This document shows positions 1-10,200 of a stretch of 64,000 bases of DNA, piece by piece. The stretch is from Labrus mixtus (lineage: Eukaryota; Chordata; Actinopteri; Labriformes; Labridae): the NCBI RefSeq assembly GCF_963584025.1, contig NC_083624.1, forward strand, positions 28,163,911 to 28,227,910, written 5' to 3'. Position 1 is the first letter of the stretch. Each line of letters starts with the position of its first letter. Below the pieces are notes generated by a model. It saw nothing but the letters and a program-made list of their open reading frames with translations, ran no database searches and was not told the origin of the DNA. The position numbers and the translations under genes were made by a program.

Positions 1-510
1 AGAGTATCATTATAAAATTGGAGAGCTTAAAAAGTTAGAACAAGAACATAAAAACACAAATGACCCAGAGAAGTACAACCAAATTAAAAAGGTTAGGAAA
101 GTAATAGATGACATTTTAGAGAAAGAAGTGGAAAAGAAAATTAGATTCCCAAGACAAACCTACTATGAGGGGGGACCAAAAGTAACAAAATCACTGGCTA
201 GGTGACTGAGGAATAAACAACAACTTGGCACAATTCATAAAATTAGAGAACCTACGTCTAAAGCGTTACTTTATAAACCAGAAGAGATAGAAAAAGTGTT
301 TGAAGAATATTATAAAAAGCTGTACTCACAACCTGCCTCTGGGGATGAGGACATGGTTAAAGCGTTTTTAAATTCATTAGACCTTCCAGCAATAGGTGAA
401 TCCCAAAATGAAATCTTAAACTCAGAGATCACAGAAAAATAATTAGAAAACGCAATTAAGAAACTCAAGTCTAACAAGGCCCCAGGAAGTGATGGCTATT
501 CACCTGAATG

Positions 511-852
511 AAGAAGAATTTATACTTTATTGATCCCGCGAGGGGAAATTCGTTTTTACACTCTGTCTAGTAAACATGCAACACAAACATGAACTGAAAT
601 ACACACACATGATCCTGTGGACATGCACTAGTGGAGAGGTCTCAGAGTGAGGGGGCTGCCCACGGTGGGCGCTCCTGAGCTTGTGGGGGGGGGGGGGGGG
701 GGGGGGGGGTTAGGTGCCTTGCTCAAGGGCACCTCAGCAGTGCTCAGGAAGTGGCCTGGCACCTCTCCAGCTACCAGACCAATTTCTGGACTTGGTCCGT
801 GCCGCGACCTTCCGATTCCCAACCCAAGTCCCTACAGACTGAGCTACTGCTG
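511..852 (-). mobile_element. tRNA-derived SINE inserted in the L1-like LINE
   Basis: Read on the minus strand it starts near 852 with a tRNA-like head containing an A-box-like TAGCTCAGTCTGTAGGGA. It continues through a body with GAGGTGCCCTTGAGCAAGGC and ends at 511 with a tail of the form GGGATCAATAAAGTATAAATT, a common layout in fish SINEs. The B box is degenerate. The insertion separates SPE from YRMLRKEL in the LINE reading frame. A clean target-site duplication is not visible; only a GAATG is shared by both flanks. A 25-base G-run lies in the body. Confidence 0.7.
685..709 (+). repeat. Poly-G homopolymer (25 G)
   Basis: An uninterrupted run of 25 G inside the SINE body. The length may be an assembly estimate, since such runs are hard to sequence. 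Confidence 0.9.
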
Positions 853-1157
853 TACAGAATGTTAAGAAAGGAACTAAATCCAATGTTACTAGCATCATTT
901 AATCAAACATTAAAAAATGGAAACCTACCTCCCTCATGGAAAGAGGCCATTATCACAGTAATTCCCACAGGAGGTAAAGACAAAGAATTATGTGAAAACT
1001 ATAGGCCGATATCGATGCTAAATTGTGACTACAAGTTGTACACATCCATTTTATGTAATAGATTTGAAACCTTTATGTCAGAATTGATTCATGAAGATCA
1101 ATCAGGTTTTATCAAGGGAAGACAGACGCAAGATAATATACACTCTTAGAAATTCCC

Positions 1158-3224
1158 CCTGTTAAAAAACGGTAAACAACTGGCAGTAGGGTTGCCAGGA
1201 AGTTACTGTAAAATTAACGGTATATTGCTGTTGCTGAAATTTACAGTTTTCTACCGTTTTTGTAAATACAGCAAAAAGCTGTGATGTTAAACCTTAACAG
1301 GATTTTCCTGTTGAAAGAATTAACTGTTTAATACTGTTTATTTACACTTCTTCACAAGAGGTATATTTGCAGATTTTTACTGTGAATTGTAAATACTACA
1401 CCTAGCATGTCAGGTTATAAAACACCATGTTTTAAAATAATAAATAAACTGACTTTACTGACTTCCACACATCATATTGTAAATATTTGATTTGGTTTAG
1501 TCTGGTTTAATAAAGAATTATTTAAACTTTAACTTGGTGTTGTCTCCCATTTTTGTTGTGACTTCCTGAACCGGGTCGCGACAGCTTAGCTTTAAAAAAG
1601 ATTTCAACTGGTAAGACACTGTGATTGTGTTTATTTATTTTTCTAATTGTCCTCCAAATGATGACTTTATAAATCCCCCCCCTCTTCTGGACACTGTCTC
1701 CTGATGGCAGACACAACCAAGGAAGATAATGTGCAAAATATTTACAATTAAACTTGATAGTCCTATTATTTACACAATCGAAAATTTATTAAAAAATGTA
1801 ATAGATATGGGAATACTGTGTTTAATTAAAGTATCAGAAAATCAGTCTGAGTTGTAGTAATGTCTTCAACTTGTATCTACACGCTTTGAGCAATGAAAGC
1901 TAATTTACATTAATAAAATAATAAAAGTCATCAGAATTGCAGATTGTTTCTGCCCCACACATTCTCATGTTTACTGGCCTGAAGGGGATCATGCTCCTGC
2001 CTGAAGGTCATGTATGCTATCTGCAGGACAAAGGGATGCAGACAGCAAACCTCAAAACCTGGGTGCTGTGTCAGGCATGTTATGTCTGGTCTGGGGGTAA
2101 GGTTCTCCACCCACGCCCAGAAGGCATCCGCCTCTCTGCAGCACAGACTCTCCACAGCTGAAGCCATGGGCTGACATTTCCCTCACAAGCACCTGTCAAA
2201 CATAAGTTACAGGAAACTGTTATCCCTCTCCCTCTCTGTCTTTTAAAAGCGCGTGTGGCGCACGGTGATTTGGGGCATGTCCGACTATATTTTGGATTTT
2301 ACGCGGCGCACCATCTGGGCGCAGAGCGGATAGATTATGTGGCTTTATTGTACATAGTGTGTTTTGAGTGTACATTAAACACATCAGAGTGTCAGCTCTC
2401 ATTCCCTTTAAGAGTCAGATGCGCTAGCAGGCTAGTGTGTTGCTATTTACACGGCAGATTTCAGTTGTTATTCTGACATAGCCTGAACTCTGTCCGGCTC
2501 ATTTAACTTCTCTGCTTTGTGTCACTGAATACAGAACACTCAGGATACTGTATGAAATATGTTGATGGTGGATTTTAGTTATATTTAGCTGAATTATTCC
2601 CACAACCTCTGAAACAATCGAACAGACACGTTGATTATTTCAGCATGAGGCACAAAAGCATTTCCTCATTAATGATTTAAATCTCCAGACATGCAGACAT
2701 TCTCTAATGTGTGGGTAATATACTGGACAGTAGGCTATGTATTAATACTTGTAGTCATACGATTTATTATAAATCCAACTCTCTGTTGCAAGAGTGCGTT
2801 TGAGTGTGTGTGCTTCTGCATGTGTTTCTGTGTGTATCACAGAACGCGCACAGAGGAGTGGTGGTAAACAAACACAAACAAAAGCTTTTCATCTCTCAGC
2901 CCTCTACCAAATTAAAACGCAATTTAATTGTATCAGCAAATGCATTGATATTACACTGTGGAGTATTTGCGCTGTTGTGCATCCTGTGTGTGTGGATTAA
3001 GTTCAGTGGAGTTGCGCTGTGAAGTACTCTACTCTTAATGAAGAACAGCCTACTGCACCATAGACTTTATTACATTAATTTCATATTTAAACAACAGGAA
3101 TAAAATATAGCCTAAAGACACCGGTGCTGCATTTACACAGGCGGTAAATCGGCCCTACATCTCTATCTCTCTCACACACAACGCAGTGCCACTGTAAAAC
3201 GTACAGATCTGCCGTTTTTACAAG
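1158..3224. mobile_element. TIR-bounded DNA element (candidate), non-autonomous
   Basis: The left end reads CCTGTTAAAAAACGGTAAAC, and the reverse complement of the right end reads CCTTGTAAAAACGGCAGATC, an imperfect terminal inverted repeat. Just inside lie ACTGTAAA- and ACGGTA-rich motifs typical of fish MITE-like elements. No transposase frame is visible. The interior is AT-rich and carries the P2X7-C-like exon remnant at 1931-2192. The boundaries are approximate and no target duplication was identified, so this could also be two related repeats rather than one element. Confidence 0.4.
1931..2192 (-). pseudogene. P2X7 receptor C-terminal-domain-like (P2RX7_C) exon, nonsense-mutated
   Basis: The minus strand encodes GKCQPMASAVESLCC, then the hallmark CLTQHPGFEVCCLHPFVLQ and IAYMTFRQEH. 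This resembles the cysteine-rich zinc-binding intracellular domain of vertebrate P2X7 and of the many fish proteins that carry this domain alone. A splice-acceptor-like TTTGACAG lies directly upstream (to 2193). The family normally has a C-x-C-G-K-C cluster; here the second Cys codon is TGA (about 2185), giving C-L-stop-G-K-C. The frame then stays open to a stop at 1931, shortly after the FRQEH segment, so the end of the domain is missing. It is probably a dead copy, carried inside or beside a DNA element. Family assignment is from motif recognition only. Confidence 0.6.
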
Positions 3225-3812
3225 GCAATCCCATACAAATGAAAGGTTAATGATCAGCACTTACACTAACTACTACTTATTTTTGAAGTTATTGTATCAG
3301 ATTATAAACTTTACATATGTTGTGATGTGAACACGGCATTAATGTCGCTAGCTAACACCGGTCACTCACCAGGACACAGCCCGGTTCTCCTCTCACACCA
3401 CAACTTCAACTTCTCTCATTTGGCCTTTATTCCTCCTAATCCTGCCCCGTTCCTGCTCTCTATCTTGCCTAACAGGTTCATAACTATAAGCCTGTGGACC
3501 ATCATATGCATAGGAATATACATTTTCTTCCTATTCATTGGCAGGAGTGACAGTCGGATCCATGTTTATTAATGTTAAACAGAGGCAGAATCAGCGGGAC
3601 TCACCCATGTGACGTCACGTTCGAATGCCAGTTTTTAATGCAGAAGTAAATGCAAACGCACTAAAATGTCTCCAGGAGACCCTGTGGTTTATTAATTTCG
3701 GAATTTCTTTCACAATATTATTTTAAAGTTATTTTCCTATAATTGCTTAACTGGTGTCTTCAACCTGCAATATGCTCTTTAAACAAAATGTGTATGTAAA
3801 ACTAAAACACAA
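3225..3812. other. Unassigned intergenic sequence
   Basis: AT-rich sequence without a convincing gene. An 81-codon open frame at 3327-3572 has no recognisable domain and looks like chance. A CRE-like TGACGTCA is present near 3610 (GTGACGTCACG), but no transcription unit can be tied to it. Confidence 0.4.
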
Positions 3813-3884
3813 TTTAAAGGGTAATTAAACCCCATATTTTCAGCTGTACTGCTCGACCCTGGAATTTCAAAAAATGCATTTAGA

Positions 3885-3995
3885 ATGTCAATGTATCAAC
3901 TTGGAGAGGGAGGGGGCCAGGGGGGTAAACTCACCCACTCACTCCTTTGCGCCATTATCAGCCGCAACATGGTACAATGTTTCCCCCACACACAC
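3885..3995 (+). repeat. Direct repeat, left copy (partner 6031-6130)
   Basis: About 100 bp starting TGTCAATGTATCAACTT and including a purine-rich GGAGAGGGAGGGGG tract, CACCCACTCACTCC and ATCAGCCGCAACATG. It recurs at 6031-6130 with scattered substitutions. The pair flanks the hAT insertion and was probably a duplication inside the outer element before the hAT landed. Confidence 0.75.
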
Positions 3996-4594
3996 AGTGG
4001 CTCAGGCTCAGGCTCAGGGCTGGGGGTGGGGGGAGCGAGTGAGGAGAGAGAGAGAGAACGAGGCGAGTGTGTGTGTTCGGCAGGTGTGTGCGAGAGGTAC
4101 GTTATGATGCCGGGGACCAGAGCAGAATAAGCAGGAGAAATCAGAGTAGTGATGTGTCATTCGTGAACGATTTGTTCAAAACGAACGAATCATCTGGGTG
4201 AACGACCTGAACTGAATCACTTACTGAAAAGAGTCGTTCATTTCTCAACTTCAGTTGCACTCTCCTCTCTCCCGTTTCGTATCTCTCTCTCTAGACCGTA
4301 AGAGTCGCTCAAAGCCCGCCCTCCCTCTCCCTTTCATGTCAGTGATACGTACTGACTGAACCAACAGGACGGAGTCGGTCGGGAGCTCTGTGTCACTTAA
4401 GCCTGCCCCTACTTCTCCCTCTCATGTCTCCAAAATTGAGGAAGTAGCAAATATATTATTTAACATTTAGGTGTCGCGAAAATGTATGTGCTTTTTATAG
4501 CTGCTGTCAGTTTGCAAACGGCTTTTATATCCAACGTAATTTTACTCAGCTGACTGTTTTAACATCCACTAACGATCGTGTTTCAGTCAGTACA

Positions 4595-4619
4595 GTGTGT
4601 GTGTGTGTGTGTGTGTGTG
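4595..4619 (+). repeat. (GT)n microsatellite
   Basis: A pure GT dinucleotide run inside the hAT-type element. Confidence 0.95.
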
Positions 4620-4639
4620 ACTGAGGCTGGTGACTCGCA

Positions 4640-4830
4640 GTTTTGCTCGTTCACGTTCAGTCAGTGTTTCGTTCACTGAACAAACTGAGAGGAAGAGAGT
4701 GACTCGGAGGCGGAGCTCCCGTTCAGTACGTTCAGTGAACGAAACACTCACTGAACGTACTGAGAGGGAGAGAGTCTCGGAGCTCCCGTTCAGTACGTTC
4801 AGTGAACGAATGACTGACTGAGAGGGAGAG
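4640..4830. repeat. Tandem palindromic AACGA/TTCGT modules
   Basis: Repeated modules of the form TACGTTCAGTGAACGAA, followed by ACTGAGAGGGAGAGAGT and CGGAGCTCCCG, occur about three times. GTTCACTGAAC is a near-perfect dyad, so the segment can fold into several hairpins. The same modules return in inverted order near 5590-5710, making a subterminal inverted structure within the hAT-type element. Confidence 0.75.
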
Positions 4831-5164
4831 AGAGACTAATAAAGTAGCCTAAGCCCATTATTATTTTTTTAATATTACTATTTTTTTTAATCATTTCTTT
4901 GCCCTGCGTATATAATTTAAAATATAACTTTTATGGCATAGAATATCTTCGTTGCCATGCATATTTTCTGCTGACATGTAGCCTATATTAAGTTAAATTA
5001 ATTGTCATTCATGATAATGTTTGCAAACTGAAAGATGCTTTAACAGGCACTAATTGTTATTAAAATATTTAGTGCCGTGCTTCCTCAACTTCGAGAGAAT
5101 TGAGACCCAGGGCTCTTGTTCACTGTACTAGTACGTCGTTCAGTGTACGAATCATTGACTATTT

Positions 5165-5425
5165 TTTAATTAATTTATGGCTGTGTCTGATTAAAATGGC
5201 TTAAAATAAGCTGTAAAGTCAGTAAAGTAGCTGTCATGCTCTCTTTGTTGTTCTCCGATGTGCGGCTGTAGACTCGACTGTGGACTCGGCCGCGTGTCTA
5301 TTTTATTTTTTCATTTATTTATGGCTGTGTCTGATTGAAATGGTTTAAAATAAGCTGCAAAGTCAGTAAAGTAGTTGTCATGCTCTGTGTTTTTCTTTGA
5401 TGTGCAGACGCGGACTCGACTGCGC
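5165..5425 (+). repeat. Tandem duplication of about 145 bp
   Basis: Two copies of a segment containing TTTATGGCTGTGTCTGATT, ATAAGCTG and AGTCAGTAAAGTAG followed by TGTCATGCTCT and GACTCGACTG, beginning near 5165 and 5308. They differ at a few positions, so the duplication is not brand new. Confidence 0.75.
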
Positions 5426-5429
5426 GTCT

Positions 5430-5435
<6 letters not shown>

Positions 5436-5465
<30 letters not shown>
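5436..5465 (+). repeat. (CT)n microsatellite
   Basis: A pure CT dinucleotide run near the middle of the hAT-type element. Confidence 0.9.
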
Positions 5466-5468
<3 letters not shown>

Positions 5469-6030
5469 GTATTACGACATTCTAAGAGGTAATCGTGCTT
5501 AGGCACGGATAGTCCTGTGTAGTGTGACCGCGGGCCGGGCCGGCCAGCGTGGGAATGGCGCAGCGGGGGGGGGGCAATCGTGCTTGGGTACAGCGAGTGA
5601 TTCGTTCACTGAACGTACTGAACGAGAGCTCCGCCTCCGAGTCACTCTCTTCCTCTCAGTCAGTCAGTCAGTGAGTGATTCGTGTACTGAACGTACTGAA
5701 CGTACCTAACAGAACGGTCGGGGAAAATATATGTGATTGTTTTAGCAGCTTTCAATTTGCAAACTGTAGCTTTATCCAACTAAATTCTCAGCTCATTGGC
5801 TTATTATTCACCACCGGCTGTTCTCAGTACGATCGCGAGCAGAACTAAATGTTCGGCCGTGTTTCAGCTTATTAAATTCTAATTCGCAGGCAGAGCTGCA
5901 GAGAAGTACTGAACAATTCGGTGAACAAATCTTTTGAACGAATCACTTTACTGAACTGATTCTACTGATTCAGTACACTGAAAATAATTGCTTTTCCCAT
6001 CACTAAATCAGAGTCACGAGGCTTTCGTCA

Positions 6031-6130
6031 ATGTATCAACTTCGAGAGGGAGGGGGGCGGGTAAACTCGCCCACTCACTCCTTCGCGAGGTTATCAGCCG
6101 CAACATGATACAATGTTTGCCCCACACACA
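6031..6130 (+). repeat. Direct repeat, right copy (partner 3885-3995)
   Basis: Second copy of the purine-rich segment, beginning CGTCAATGTATCAACTTCGA and ending in CCCCACACACACA. It differs from the left copy by point changes and small indels in the G-run. Confidence 0.75.
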
Positions 6131-6746
6131 CAAATACACACATACACTTGACTCCCCATTCTAACACAATATTCAGAATTTAAATACTTTGTACTCAAAT
6201 GTCGAGATTGGGACTTGAATTGATCCATAACACTACTTAACACTCAAATACAGAGGTTTATAGTTGAAAAAAGTGGTTTTAGGGTTTAGTTACTCTTTAA
6301 AGCAAAAGAGCAAGATCCTCCCGTTTCACTGTTGCAAAAAAAAATCTTTACCAGATTTAATTGGGGTTTCAATAACTTAATCATAATGATACTATTATTT
6401 ATAAAATGGTCAGAAATAATAGGAAATGCACAGATTTCTGTCAAATAAGGTAATACAGACTCAGACTATACTGTAATACACGTGTCGAACGTTTACTACA
6501 GCGCATATAGTCACCCCCCAAAGGCCCATTTTGAGCCAGGAAAAACCCTGAAGTGTTTTGTCCAAAATCGTTCATCCAGAACATGTCTAGCACCAGGTAA
6601 GGGCAGGAGGTTACCAATTTTGTCTCTGATGTCTAGAATTTTCTTCTTAAAAAAGCTCAGGAAATCATTACTCCTGAGGGCTAAAGGAATACAAGGCTCA
6701 ATGGAGCTATGACTCAGTCAGCCTGGCTACAGTGCTGAAAAGGTAT

Positions 6747-7969
6747 CTAGGATTGCTTTTGTGTTCCTCTATTAGAGGAGTAGTAGGCAGCTTGAGCGTG
6801 ACGTTGAGCCTTTATATATTTTCTATGACTATCCTGCCAGAATAAACGAGATTCTACCATTTTGGTAGAGCGCCATATTCTTTCAAAATTTTGCGACGTT
6901 TGTTTTAGAGTACGGGCTTCTGAGTTGAACCATGGAGCTAGTCTCTGCCGTTTGATAACCTTCTGTTTTAGGGGAGCAATCGAATCAAGAGTAACTCTCA
7001 GCGAATCCACTGCACTATCAACAAACTGATTCACCTGAGAGGGACTAAAGCTATCATAAGAGTTTCCAACTGGGTTGAAACACGGTACTGAATCAAAAGC
7101 AGCTGAAATAGCTTCCTTAAATTTAGCTACAGCACTATCAGATAAATGTCTAGAGAGCACATTTTTATTAAGCAGAGATAATTCTGGTAAGACAAAGTCA
7201 AACGTAATAAGGAAATGGTCTGGTAGAAGAGGATTTTCTAGGAAAACTGTAAGGTTTTGGATTTCAATACCATAAGCTAAAACAAGATCCAGGGTGTGGT
7301 TAAAACGATGAGTAGGTTCGTTTACACCCTGGGTGAAACCAATAGAGTCTAATAATGACATGAAAGCTGTGCTAAGGCTATCATTATCAACATCCACATG
7401 GATATTGAAGTCACCTACAACAATTATTCTATCACTGCTAAGGACTACATTTGATAAAAATTCTGCAAATTCAGATAGAAATTCAGAATATGGGCCAGGA
7501 GGGCGGTAAACTACAACAACTAGAACTGGCTGAAAGGTTCTTGAGACTGGATGTGAAAGACTAAGAATAAGGCTTTCAAAAGAAGAAAAATTCAGCTTTG
7601 GTCGAGGGTTAACTAGAAGTCTAGAATTTAAAAAATAGCTGCTAATCCATCACCTCGTCCAGTGTCTCGAGGTATATGAGTACTAAAATGACTGGGAGGA
7701 GTGGATTCATTTAAACTAACATATTCATCTCGACACAGCCAGGTTTCAGTCAAACAAAGTAAATCAATATGCTGATCTGATATCAGATCATTCACTAAAA
7801 GAGATTTGGATGTTAAGGACCTAATGTTCAAAAGTCTGCAGTGAATTTTCTGATTTTTTTGCAAAATCGTATTCGTAGTTTTAATTCTAATGAGATTTTG
7901 ACGATTTACGCCTTTTTTTTCTACGTTTGGATGAATTATAAAAACGGGTCTGGGCCGGGGGACAGACAC
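6747..7969 (-). pseudogene. LINE ORF2 endonuclease (EEP fold), frameshifted
   Basis: The first part (7969-7628) carries LLNIRSLTSKSLLVNDLI and LLCLTETWL, the Asn and Glu motifs of the endonuclease. Between 7627 and 7398 a different frame gives VVVYRPPGPYSEFLSEF and IIVVGDFNIHVD. The frame from 7397 gives GVNEPTHRFNHTLDLVLA and LPDHFLITFDF, the terminal S/D-H region. All catalytic motifs are present, but a frameshift or stop near 7628 separates them. The tail, rich in basic residues, ends in a stop at 6747. Confidence 0.8.
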
Positions 7970-8098
7970 AGTAACTATAGTATAATTACATTTAGATTCA
8001 GAATTACAGCTATAGTGACTGGGAGACAGATCTAAGGGAGGCGCAGAGAAGCGTGTAAGACTGCAGCTCTGCCTCCTGGTCTGAACTCTGTGTTGTTG

Positions 8099-8458
8099 TC
8101 AGGGTTTTGGACTAATAACCTCTGCTATGTTTCTAGATAATAGAGCTGCACCGTCCAAAGTGGGATGGATGCCGTCTCTAGCTAGCAGACCAGGTTTTCC
8201 CCAAACCTGCCAGTTATCTATGAAGCCCACATCGTTTGCTAGACACCACCTCGACAGCCAGTGGTTGAGTGATGACATGCGGCTATACATGTCATCACTG
8301 GTCTGATTTAGGAGGGGTCCAGAGAACACTACGGAGTCCGACATCGTCTTAGCAAAAGTACACACCGACTCCACATTAACCTTAGTGACTTCCGACTGGC
8401 GTAGTCGGGAGTCATTAGTGCCGACATGAATTACGATTGTATCAACTCTACCTTTAGT
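8099..8458 (-). pseudogene. LINE ORF1 SGNH-hydrolase-like (esterase) domain, 5' truncated
   Basis: The frame is open upstream of the first methionine and reads VDTIVIHVGTNDSRLRQSEV, which contains block III (GTND). It continues to LARDGIHPTLDGAALLS, which contains block V (D-G-I-H-P) with the catalytic Asp and His. It stops at 8099. Block I (GDS) is missing because the element is cut near 8467. SGNH domains in ORF1 of CR1/L2 LINEs are well known and are thought to have esterase activity. This copy is not functional. Confidence 0.75.
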
Positions 8459-8467
8459 CTTTGTCAG

Positions 8468-9194
8468 CCATTGAAAATAAAGCTAACTGCTAAGCTAGGC
8501 TAAGAGTAGGTAGCTAAAATAAACAAAACTGTTAAGCAGGTTTGTCGCTAGAGAGAAAGAGTGCTTTTCAATTACTTCTGTTTGTCTGAACATACAGTGT
8601 GTTGGAAACAACAGTGGTAAGAATCTAGGCAAAATTAACAATTAAGCTTTTAGCTCTAACAATCAGCACTGAACAACACAGTACAGCAGAGAACAGAACA
8701 GGAAATGATGCAATACGCTCACCCGTAGTACGTAGCACGTTGCATGCTGAGCTCGCATTAAATCCTGCCACCGGCTCCCGGTGACGGGATTCACAATGTT
8801 GGGGTTCCTAACCCTGACCCTAACCCTACCCTACCCTGGTGCAGATACGTCTAATATGGCAGAAACAGTTCCAGGAACTGATATTAATCTAGACTGTTTT
8901 TCTTCTTTCAGAGCTAAATTCAATTATTTCTGCATCAAAACCGTCAACCTGTCTTTTAGACCCAATCCTAACCAAGTTGTTTAAGGAAGTCTTTCCCTAA
9001 CTACACGCAAGTCACATCTCAGTGGACAATGTTGTGGTCTAACCCATTAAAACTTATATTTTGACGCCACCCATTTATCAAATATCAAAACACATTTACT
9101 CAGCTGATACCATTAGCCGTCAACTCGCGCTAGCATAGCTATTAGCAAATAAGCTAGGGCCTGTTAGCTGGCTTACCGAATGCCCGAGGCTATA
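8468..9194. other. Unassigned sequence with a short telomere-like patch
   Basis: No gene recognised. It holds GC/AGCTA-rich stretches and a degenerate CCCTAA-type patch at about 8806-8840 (AACCCTGACCCTAACCCTAC), which is too short and irregular to be a telomere. Part of it could be LINE untranslated sequence belonging to the ORF1 remnant just to the right. Confidence 0.4.
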
Positions 9195-9395
9195 TTATGT
9201 AGCCACAGCAGTGTTCTTCGTGACAAAGACTTTGGCCTCGTCCGAATCCGAAAAGCTGTGTCGCACACCGTCAGCGGTTGTGATTCTAAGGACCGCGGGG
9301 TACCACAGACCGAATCTGATTCCATCCCAGTTCTTAAGCATGTTTTTCACATCCCTGAAAGCCGCTCTCCGCTTTACAATAGCTTGCTTGGCACA
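9195..9395 (-). pseudogene. L1-like LINE ORF1 C-terminal domain remnant
   Basis: The minus strand encodes KRRAAFRDVKNMLKNW, GIRFGLWYPAVLRITTADG and SFSDSDEAKVFVTKN before a TAA at 9195-9197. This matches the C-terminal domain of L1 ORF1 proteins (Transposase_22), including the conserved R-F-x-x-x-Y-P-A-x-L-R core. The frame closes just upstream and no coiled coil is seen, so only about 65 codons remain. Plus-strand open frames over the same bases are shadows. Confidence 0.7.
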
Positions 9396-10200
9396 TAGGC
9401 GCGAGACTGGCTGTTGACGTTGGCGTCAGCGAACATTACAGCCTGTTTAGCTGGCGAATGAGCCACTACTACTTAGCACTACAGCCCCGGTGGGGTAGGC
9501 CGGCATGTTTACGTTCTGTGTTATCTATGTTCCGTGATCGCATAATTAGAGTAGCATACTGCTACAGATCGTTACTTTTGGGGTTTGATTTAAATGATTT
9601 AAATGACATTGAATATGGCTTTTAATTTTGGAGGTTAGCTAATGTTCTTAAAAATTATTCAAATATTAAACTGATGTTTAAAGGCTCCGGCGAGTCTCGG
9701 TCTCGCTAGGTAAGCTGTTTGTTGTACCGTGTAAGTGTTGTCGGGGGTGGGATGCAGTCTCTCATTTGGGGAGAGACCAGCGCAGATTTCTGAACATTTT
9801 TTTGAACAATGTTTGCACTGTGTTTAATGTGGTGCAGTGTTTTCCAAGTTTTTATGCCAGTTCTGTTTTTGTTTGATGTTTAAACCCTTGTATTGGTTGG
9901 TTTATTTCTGGTTTGTTTTTAGTTACCCCCTCTCCCCTTTCCCTCCCTCATTGTTATGTTACAAAAAGCAGGTAAAAGACCTTACTTATTGCTATGTTAC
10001 AAAGATCCGGCCTATCCATCATGAGCACTTTAGCAAAGCAGCAAAAGTTACAGTGGTAAGAAAAAACTGCCTTATTAAAAGGCAGAAATCTTCGGCCGGA
10101 TCCCCGGCTCATGACGAAATAGTCTTCACAGGCCTAGACTGCGCCGGGCTTGGAAAGGGATAGGGGGAGAGATGTGATAAGATGCAGGAAGAGGGATAGG
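9396..10200. other. Unassigned repeat-like sequence
   Basis: No gene recognised. The segment 10030-10140 carries CAGTGGTAAGAAAAAACTGCC, AGGCAGAAATCTTCGG and CCCCGGCTCATGACG, a motif string common in dispersed fish repeats. A splice-donor-like CTAGGTAAGC occurs near 9706 without a supporting exon. Confidence 0.4.

Larger units (their letters stand above)
1..1149 (+). mobile_element. L1-like (Tx1/L1 group) LINE ORF2 fragment, decayed
   Basis: Translating the plus strand with frame changes gives the linker between endonuclease and reverse transcriptase and the start of the RT of an L1-type ORF2. Recognisable pieces are a KLKSNKAPGSDGYSPE-like stretch before 510, then LPPSWKEAIITVIPTGGKDK, ENYRPISMLNCDYKL and EDQSGFIKGRQTQDNIHS (about 855-1149). 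These are RT blocks 0-2 of the L1 clade. In-frame stops (for example in the first 450 bases) and a SINE at 511-852 show that it is dead. The catalytic YADD part of the RT is absent because the fragment stops at 1149, where another repeat begins. The left side runs off the window, so the 5' extent is unknown. Confidence 0.85.
4147..6005. mobile_element. hAT-type non-autonomous transposon with 8-bp TSD
   Basis: The element starts TAGTGATGTG and ends CCCATCACTA, giving an 8-bp terminal inverted repeat (TAGTGATG) that fits the Y-A-R-N-G start of hAT elements. It is flanked on both sides by the identical 8-mer AATCAGAG (4139-4146 and 6006-6013), exactly the target duplication size made by hAT transposases. 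No transposase frame is present. Inside are many copies of GTTCAGTGAACGAA-like palindromes, GT and CT microsatellites and a tandem duplication of about 145 bp. The superfamily call rests on TSD length plus terminal bases. Confidence 0.75.
3813..6301. mobile_element. Outer non-autonomous TIR element with TTTAAA ends
   Basis: The left end is TTTAAAGGGTAATTAAACCC at 3813. The reverse complement of the right end (to 6301) is TTTAAAGAGTAACTAAACCC, an inverted match of about 20 bp with few mismatches. Both ends begin with TTTAAA, so a TTAA-type target duplication is possible. No transposase is encoded. The interior contains a roughly 110-bp direct duplication and a complete hAT-type element, so at least two later events have expanded it. 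Confidence 0.6.
6480..8467 (-). mobile_element. L2/CR1-like LINE fragment (SGNH + endonuclease, RT lost)
   Basis: On the minus strand, from high to low coordinates, this reads as the end of ORF1 (SGNH esterase-like), a short gap, then the apurinic-like endonuclease and the linker of ORF2. The RT is missing: recognisable coding ends near 6480 in a NDFLSFFKKKILDIRDKI-like stretch that normally precedes the RT. Several frameshifts and stops are present. The order esterase then endonuclease is the arrangement of CR1/L2-group LINEs. Confidence 0.8.

Noticed and set aside
9180..9417. Two plus-strand open frames of about 70 codons
   Set aside because: The minus strand over the same bases encodes a recognisable L1 ORF1 C-terminal domain, so these are shadows.
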